From the NCBI GenBank assembly GCA_963170055.1, contig CAUJGJ010000065.1:275001-339000 (forward strand): a stretch of DNA of 64,000 nt. The letters are read 5' to 3'. Shown one piece after another: positions 34,401 to 43,500 of this stretch; position 1 is the first letter of the stretch; each line of letters starts with the position of its first letter. This stretch comes from Halisarca cf. caerulea (lineage: Eukaryota; Porifera; Demospongiae; Chondrillida; Halisarcidae). The translations under genes were made by a program, and so were the position numbers. Below the pieces are notes generated by a model. That model was not told the DNA's origin, searched no databases, and saw only the letters and a list, made by a program, of their open reading frames with translations.

Positions 34401-37400
34401 ATGCCAGTGTTTCCACCAGTCAGATTCCTGGGTGGTGTAGGTTCTAAGCAAAAAGTGGAACACATGCATAAAATCAAAATGATAATTCAAAATTATGAGA
34501 AGCATAATATATAGTATTGGTAAATAAATATTTACATGTGTAACATTAACTTTACAGACTAACCTCCCTCTGCTGTTTGGACTACAATGGTCTCTGAGAC
34601 ATTTCCCACTCCTGCTCCATTGCGAGCGGCCACAATGATAGTGTAGTTGGTGAAGGGTTCCAGTCCAGGCAGTGTAAACATTGTGGAGTTGTCAGTAGTG
34701 TTGACAGCTACTCCATTGTACATCACAACATAGTGTTCAATGACTCCATTGGGACACTCGGGTTCCACCCACAGTAGGTCAATGGTGGTGTCTGTTACAC
34801 TCGTGGAGGTGAGATTAATAGGTTGGGATGATGCTGTAAGTGAGGGAAAGAATGAACATTAATCACCACTTAATGTAGACATAACATTTATAGTGTACAC
34901 ATATGTACGTAGTTTACTATACTTAACTGTCATGTACAACAATTGCCTACAATTAAGTTGGTGCATTCAAGCAAATGTACTCACTTCCTTCAATGGTAGT
35001 GACAGTGAGGGGATCTGATAGTGGACCCAAACCAACACTGTTTTGTCCTGCGACTGTAATTTCATATGTGGTGAATCCCTTCAATCCCATGATGACAGTG
35101 CTGTTCTGATTTACAGCAATTGAGCCTCCATCAGAAGACCCTTGTATATTGTATGAAACATTGTAGCTAAAATCTGGTCCATTACGATCTAAGAAAATGA
35201 GCCCTTCCCATTCAATGCTGACATAAAATGCCTCAATGCTGACAGCTGTGAGATTCATCGGTTCTGCAGCAGGTACTGTAGGGAGAAGATAGGGAATGGG
35301 CTATCAAATCTGTAGTGTGGATTATTGATGTTTCACACATGAAATCATTATTTTCTATCTTCTATCCATTAAGTGACATAAGTATTACAGTAGATGTTTG
35401 CATGTAAACATTATGTTAACTCAGACAAGTATACATGGGTATTTGCCTATAAGACAGAAGACATGATCGTACTGTCAATATTATTGTTTTTCACTAATTG
35501 AGACAAAGCTTGTGTGTAACGTTATAATTTGGTACTCACAATCAGGTAGGGTCAGTGCAGTGTCTGTTCCAGATGTGCTGTTTCCAACATCATTGGATGC
35601 TATCACCATCGCAGTGTAGTTCACATACTCCTCAAGTCCCGTAATGTTGAACTCCATGACATCAGTGCAGTTGGTTGTCCCCAGCACTGGTGTGTTGGCA
35701 CTGACACAGTTGATCTCCATCATTCCTCCACCAAGAGTGACTGCAAGAGGTAGTCCGAAGGGCTCCCACGAGACAAAATAGTGGTCAATGGTGTTCATAA
35801 AAGGAGGATGTTCCCATTGTACATTGATCATTGTGGGTGACGTTGCAGTGGCTGTTACGTTCATTGGCATCATCAGCACTTGATGTTGGGAAGTGGAAAA
35901 ATGTAGTACTCGTCAACTTTGTTTACCAATTGCAAGAAGTAAATGATATCAATTCATAAAGTATGTATGTGACTTACTTGGTGTTGTGGTAGTAACCTGG
36001 ACAGACATGCTCCCTCCTTGAATGGTGTCTGCCACAGAGATGACATGACAGGTGTAGAGAGTCTCAGGCATGAGTCCTTCTACTATGACATTTGTCTCAG
36101 TGGAGATGGTGCTCTGATTGACATCACTGTTTCCACTCATGGCGATACATCTGGCCAAATAGGAGGTGAGGTTGACATTGAAGACCGGCTGTTCCCAAGT
36201 GAGACTGACAGATGTGGGCATGGGACTACCCATGACATTGAGAGGGTTTGATGGTGGTATGATGTCCACTCCACCATTGCCACCAACAGCTGCAAGAAGA
36301 TAGAGATAAGTTTATACATATCATATGTACTTGAGTTTGTGAGACTCAGTGTGTTGTGGTGTATATACGTACGTATATACTGCATATTATATAATATGTA
36401 GGATTATGGATACAATATTATATGTATGCAAACATGTGTGTTTATACTCACCAGGTATGAATATTGTGAGCTCATTTGAAAAGTTGCTCATTTGTAGGGA
36501 GTTGTTAGCAGCCACTACAAAGGTGTAGTACGTATCGGAAGAGAGTGATGAGATCTGTTGAGTAGTGGAGTCGGGAGGGAAGTGCTGTGAGGAAGCTGAT
36601 GCCATCTGGAAAGTCATTCCTTGTGAATAGTACACAACATAGTAGAGAATGATTCCATTGGGATCAAGAGGTTCCAGCCACTGAAGAACAGCAGACATGA
36701 TGCCAGTGTTTCCACCAGTCAAGTTCCTGGGTGGTGTAGGTTCTAGGAGGAAAAGGGAGCACACACAATTTATAAACAATTAATTATACTTTAATGTCTA
36801 TACTTGAGTATATTGACAATGTGTGTGCAGTGTGTATATATGTATGCTGATAATGTGCACTTGTCATTATTTGTACACACGACTAACCTCCCTCTGCTGT
36901 TTGGACTACAATGGTCTCTGAGACATTTCCCACTCCTGCTCCATTGCGAGCGGCCACAATGATAGTGTAGTTGGTGAAGGGTTCCAGTCCAGGCAGTGTA
37001 AACATTGTGGAGTTGTCAGAAGTGTTGACAGCTACTCCATTGTACATCACAACATAGTGTTCAATGACTCCATTGGGACACTCGGGCTCTACCCACAGTA
37101 GGTCAATGGTGGTGTCTGTTACACTCGTGGAGGTGAGATTAATAGGCTGTGATGATGCTGTAAGTGAGGGAAAGAATGAAAATTAATCACCACTTAATGT
37201 AGACATAACATTTATAGTGTACACATATGTACGTAGTTTACTATACTAAACTGTTATGTACAACAATTGCCTACAATTAAGTTGGTGCATTCAAGCAAAT
37301 GTACTCACTTCCTTCAATGGTAGTGACAGTGAGGGGATCCGATAGTGGACCCAAACCAACGCTGTTTTGTCCTGCGACTGTAATTTCATATGTGGTGAAT

Positions 37401-40400
37401 CCCTTCAATCCCATGATGACAGTGCTGTTCTGATTTACAGCAATTGAACCTCCATCAGAAGACCCTTGTACATTGTATGAAACATTGTAGCTAAAATCTG
37501 GTCCATTGCGATCTAAGAAGTTGAGCCCTTCCCATTCAATGCTGACATAAAATGCCTCAATGCTGACAGCTGTGAGATTCATCGGTTCTGCAGCAGGTAC
37601 TGTAGGGAGAAGACAGGGAATGGGCTATCAAATCTGTAGTGTGGATTATTGATGTTTCGCACATGAAATCATTATTTTCTATCTTCTATGCATTAAGTGA
37701 CATAAGTATTACAGTAGATGTTTGCATGTAAACATTATGTTAACTCAGACAAGTATACATGGGTATTTGCCTATAAGACAGAAGACATGATCGTACTGTC
37801 AATATTATTGTTTTTCACTAGTTGAGACAAAGCTTGTGTGTAACGTTATAATTTCGTACTCACAATCAGGTAGGGTCAGTGCAGTGTCTATTCCAGATGT
37901 GCTGTTTCCAACATCATTGGATGCTATCACCATCACAGTGTAGTTCACGTACTCCTCAAGTCCCGTAATGTTGAACTCCATGACATCAGTGCAGTTGGTT
38001 GTCCCCAGCACTGGTGTGTTGGCACTGACACAGTTGATCTCTATCATTCCTCCACCAAGAGTGACTGCAGGAGGTAGTCCGAAGGGCTCCCACGAGACAA
38101 AGTAGTGGTCAATGGTATTCATAAAAGGAGGATGTTCCCATTGTACATTGATCATTGTGGGTGACGTTGCAGTGGCTGTTACGTTCATTGGCATCATCAG
38201 CACTTGATGTTGGGAAGTAGAAAAATGTAGTACTCATCTACTTTGCTTACCAATTGCAAGAAGTAAATGATATCAATTCATAAAGTATGTATGTGACTTA
38301 CTTGGTGTTGTGGTAGTAACCTGGACAGACATGCTCCCTCCTTGTATGGTGTCTGCCACAGAGATGACATGACAGGTGTAGAGAGTCTCAGGCATGAGTC
38401 CTTCTACTGTGACATTTGTCTCAGTGGAGATGGTGCTCTGATTGACATCACTGTTTCCACTCATGGCGATACATCTAGCCAAATAGGAGGTGAGGTTGAC
38501 ATTGAATACCGGCTGTTCCCAAGTGAGACTGACGGATGTGGGCATGGGACTACCCATGACATTGAGAGGGTTTGATGGTGGTATGATGTCCACTCCACCA
38601 TTGCCACCAATAGCTGCAAGAAGATGGAGATGTAATATTTGAAAGTTTGTGAGTGTGCTCAGGCGTATATACGTAATTACATATGTAGCGTCATGCCTGT
38701 TTATACTCACAAGGTATGAATATTGTGAGTTCATTTGAAAAGTTGCTCATTTGTAGTGAGTTGTTAGCAGCCACTACGAAGGTGTAATATGTATCAGAAG
38801 AGAGTGATGAGATCTGTTGTGTAGTAATGTCAGGAGGGAAATGCTGTGATGAAGCAGATGACATCTGGAATGTCATTCCTTCTGAATAGTATACAACATA
38901 GTAGAGAATGATTCCATTGGGATCAAGAGGTTCCAGCCACTGAAGGACAGCGGACATGATGCCAGTGTTTCCACCAGTCAAATTCCTGGGTGGTGTAGGT
39001 TCTGAGCAAAAAGTGGAACATGCATAAAATCAAAATGATAATTCAAAAATTATGAGAAGCATAATAATAATAATATTATATTGTATTAGAAAATAAATAT
39101 TTACATGTGTCACATTGATTGAGTACACATGACTAACCTCCCTCTGCTGTTTGGACTACAATGGTCTCTGAGACATTTCCCACTCCAGCTCCATTGCGAG
39201 CGGCCACAATGATAGTGTAGTTGGTGAACGGCTCCAGTCCAGACAGTGTAAACATTGTGGAGTTGTCGGAAGTGTTGACAGCTACTCCATTGTAGGTCAC
39301 AACATAGTGTTCAATGACTCCATTGGGACACTCGGGCTCTACCCACAGTAGGTCAATGGTGGTGTCCGTTACACTTGTGGAGGTGAGATTAATAGGCTGC
39401 GATGATGCTGCAAATGAGTGAGAGAGTGAAAATTAATCACGACTTAATGTAGACATAATATTTATAGTGTACACTTATGTATGTATTTCACTATACTAAA
39501 TTGTTATGTACATCAATCGCCTATACAGGTTGGTGCATTCAAGCAAATCTACTCACTTCCTTCAAGGGTAGTGACAGTAAGGGGATCCGATAGCGGACCC
39601 AAACCAACGCTGTTTTGTCCTGCGACTGTAATTTCATATGTGGTGAATCCCTTCAATCCCATGATGACAGTGTTGTTCTGATTTACAGCAATTGAGCCTC
39701 CATCAGAAGACCCTTGTACATTGTATGAAACATTGTAGCTAAAATCTGGTCCATTGCGATCTAAGAAGTTGAGCCCTTCCCATTCAATGCTGACAGAAAA
39801 TGCCTCAATGCTGACAGCTATGAGATTCATTGGTTCTGCACCAGGTACTGTAGGGAGAATATAGGGAATGGGTTATCAATCTGTATATAGTGTGGATTAT
39901 TGGTGTTTCACACATGAAAATCATTATTTTCTATATTCTATGCATTAAGTGACATAAGTATTACAGTAGATGTGTGCATGTATACTTTTTATGTGTTAAC
40001 TCAGACAAGTATGCATGGGCATTTGCCTATAAGATAGAAGACAGATACTGTCAATATTATTGTTTCTCACTAGTTGAGAGATAGCTTGTGTGTAACGTTT
40101 CAATTTTGTACTCACAATCAGGTAGTGTCAGTGCTGTGTCTGTTCCAGATGTGCTGTTTCCAACATCATTGGATGCTATCACCATCACAGTGTAGTTCAC
40201 ATACTCCTCAAGTCCTGTAATGTTGAACTCCATGACATCAGTACAGTTGGGCATCCCCATCACTGACCATGGTGTGTTGGGACTGACACAGTCGATCTCC
40301 ATCATTCCTCCACCAAGAGTGACTGCAGGAGGTAGTCCGAAGGGCTCCCACGAGACAAAGTAGTGGTCAATGGTGTTCATGAAAGGAGGATGTTCCCATT

Positions 40401-40487
40401 GTACATTTATCATTGTGGGTGATGTTGCAGTGGCTGTTACATTCATTGGCATCATCAGCACTTGATGTTGGGAAGCACGAAAAAATG

Positions 40488-40524
<37 letters not shown>

Positions 40525-43500
40525 CATTAATTTACTTGACTAATATGTACATAGCATTATGTACATGCAGTGTAGCCTCTCTAAACCCAGCACCTTTGGC
40601 ACTAAAGAAAATGTTTGTGAATTAGAGAGGTTTTAATGTATAATATTAAACACAGAGAATGTAGAGAGCAGAAGGTGAAAATATGTCCAATTTTTAAAGG
40701 GTTCCCGCGATGACAGTGAGTTCGGTTTAGAGTAATTCCACTGTAAATATCTATGGGACTTACTTGGTGTTGTGGTGGTAATCTGAACAGACGCACTCCC
40801 TCCTTGTATGGTGTCTGCCACAGAGATGACATGACAGGTGTAGAGAGTCTCAGGTATGAGTCCTTCTACTGTGACATTTGTCTCAGTGGAGATGGTGCTC
40901 TGATTGACATCACTGTTTCCATTCATGGCAATACATCTAGCCAAATAGGAGGTGAGGTTGACATTGAAGACTGGCTGTTCCCAAGTGAGACTGACGGATG
41001 TGGGCATGGGACTACCCATGACATTGAGAGGGTTTGATGGTGGTATGATGTCCACTCCTCCATTGCCACCAATAGCTGCAAGAAAATGGACATAATATTA
41101 TGTAGAGTTTGAGAGTGTGTTGTGGTGTGTATACTTATTATGTAGGGTCACGTGTGTGTTATATACTCACCAGGTATGAATACTGTGAGTTCATTTGAAA
41201 AGTTGCTCATTTGTAGTGAGTTGTTAGCAGCCACTACGAAGGTGTAATATGTATCGGAAGAGAGTGATGAGATCTGTTGTGTAGTGGTGTCAGGAGGGAA
41301 GTGCTGTGAGGAAGCTGATGCCATCTGGAAAGTCATTCCTTGTGAATAGTACACAACATAGTAGAGAATGATTCCATTGGGATCAAGAGGTTCCAGCCAC
41401 TGAAGGACAGCGGACATGATGCCAGTGTTTCCACCAGTCAAGTTCCTTGGTGGTGTAGGTTCTACAAGGAGAATAATCAAGTATTAATTTACATGTAATA
41501 TTCTCAGCTATACAATCTTTACTGATGCACTTTTTGATTCCAGTATTGCATACATTAGCTAGTACATATACCTTGAATGTACGTAGTCAAGGTGCATGGA
41601 CATGTTTATGCTTGTGTCCTTACCTCCTTCCAATGTTTGAGCCATGAGAATGTCTGAGACATCCCCCACTCCTGCTCCATTGCGAGCAGCCACAGTGATG
41701 GTGTAGTTGGTGAAGGGGTCGAGCCCCGTGAGAGTGAACATTGTGGAATCATCTGTGGTGTTCACTGTCATACCATTGAATGTGATGACGTAATGTATGA
41801 TGATTCCATTTGGCATCATAGGGATTTCCCATGATAAGCTAACAGTGGTTTCAGTAACACCTCCCAATACAGGGTTAATAGGCTGTGATGGTGCTGCACA
41901 AGAGAAACGTTTTACGAAATCATAACTTTCAATAATAAGTTTTCAACTGCGTGGTACTTGACAATATCACTAAAAAAGTGATATTGTCTGCATACACTGG
42001 TTTATCTGAAAACTTCATGCATTTATCCAGCAGAGTGCTGGATAAATGCATGAAGTTTTCAGATAAATCAGTGTCGGATGAATTAGGAGTGACTGTATTG
42101 TGAATCAACTTTGAAATACTAACTTCCTTCTTCCGTTCTGACTACAATGTTATCAGATTCAAGTCCAACTCCTGCTCCATTGAGAGCTGCAACACTGATT
42201 GTGTGGTTTGTGAAGGGGTCAAGTCCCATCAAAGTGAATGTCGTGGAATCGTCTGTAGTGTTGATGGTCATGGCATTGTACGTGATCTTGTAGTTTGTGA
42301 TGATCCCATTGGGCATGTCGGGAGGGCTCCATTGCAGGCTAATAGTAGTGTTCGTAACAGCAGTAGACGTGAGATTGAGCGGCTGGGATGATGCTGCATG
42401 TGGAAGCGAACAGAAAACTTTGAATCCTGCATCTACTCCTGTTACAGAATAGTAGTGTGTGCATGTGCATTCACTCTGCATATACATGTGTAGATATGAT
42501 ATGATACAGTCATACATAATTCCTACTTTACTCTTGTCCATATGTACTCATCCTGCAGTGTACACAATGCACATGCTGTATACTTGCATGTTTGAGGTCG
42601 TTGCTATGTGGTGATCTGTACCTACATGAGGCATGTGCACGTAGCTGACAGCACATCACCCTAACTTTCTCATTGACTAGAGAGTTATGGTATTTCCTGT
42701 CTCTACAGACATGACTGATAAGATACATAGCTATACCCTCAAAGACCTAGATACCACTTTAATCAATGACCAACACAATTCTCCTTCTGGGGGTAAATTC
42801 TCCGTAAGGTTTCTTACCTTATGTACTATGGCATATGCAGAAAAGATTGATTCACAAGGATCTATCCCCTGCACACAGCTCTTATCTGGCTCATGCATTG
42901 CAGTAATGCATATCTATCGATTTACACCCCAAAAAGAATTCTATTACTGGCTGAGTGTGAAATTCCAGAGTATCCATGGGGAAGTGAAGATCAGTTTAAA
43001 TACCATTGCTACTGTTTTGTAGCTACAGGCATAACATACAGTATGTTTCTAGTCAACACCTTGTGATAATCAGACAATGCATGTATATGTGATAGAATTC
43101 TGAAGGAATTTCATCAGCATCAATAGATATACTCTGTAATTTGAGCAACTTATCATAAGCTAGTTTTTTACAGCACCTGTTTGTAAATTGAAGATGTGGA
43201 ACATTCAATGTTTATTAAACTGTAACAGTTACTTTCTGTATTAATTTACATTTAGCTAATCATTAGTTTTAATAGTTTTTGTACAGGAATAGCTAGCTTG
43301 CAACACAGTATATACAGTTGGAGCCTGCCTAATCCAGCACCTCTATAAACCAGCATTCTCCTAAACCGGTCAAGGTTCTCTGGCACTGACCATTGACTTA
43401 CCATACAAACTGGCCTCTATAATCCAGCAACCTGCTAATCCAGCACGGTTTTGCATTCCCCAGTGGGTGTCGGATTAGACAGGTTCCACTGTATTACGAT

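Noticed and set aside
25241..38575. A recurring 77-codon plus-strand frame opposite each gamma FN3 exon
   Set aside because: It repeats only because the exon on the other strand repeats. It has no start context, splice sites or domain, and is the antisense shadow of the FN3 gene.
24075..41893. Regularly spaced near-identical blocks as a CRISPR-like or satellite array
   Set aside because: Repeat units are 2-3 kb, contain spliced FN3 exons and keep one reading frame. They are a protein-domain array.
42687..43022. 111-codon plus-strand frame as a gene nested in an FN3-gene intron
   Set aside because: No recognised domain, splice site or start context. The length is compatible with chance.
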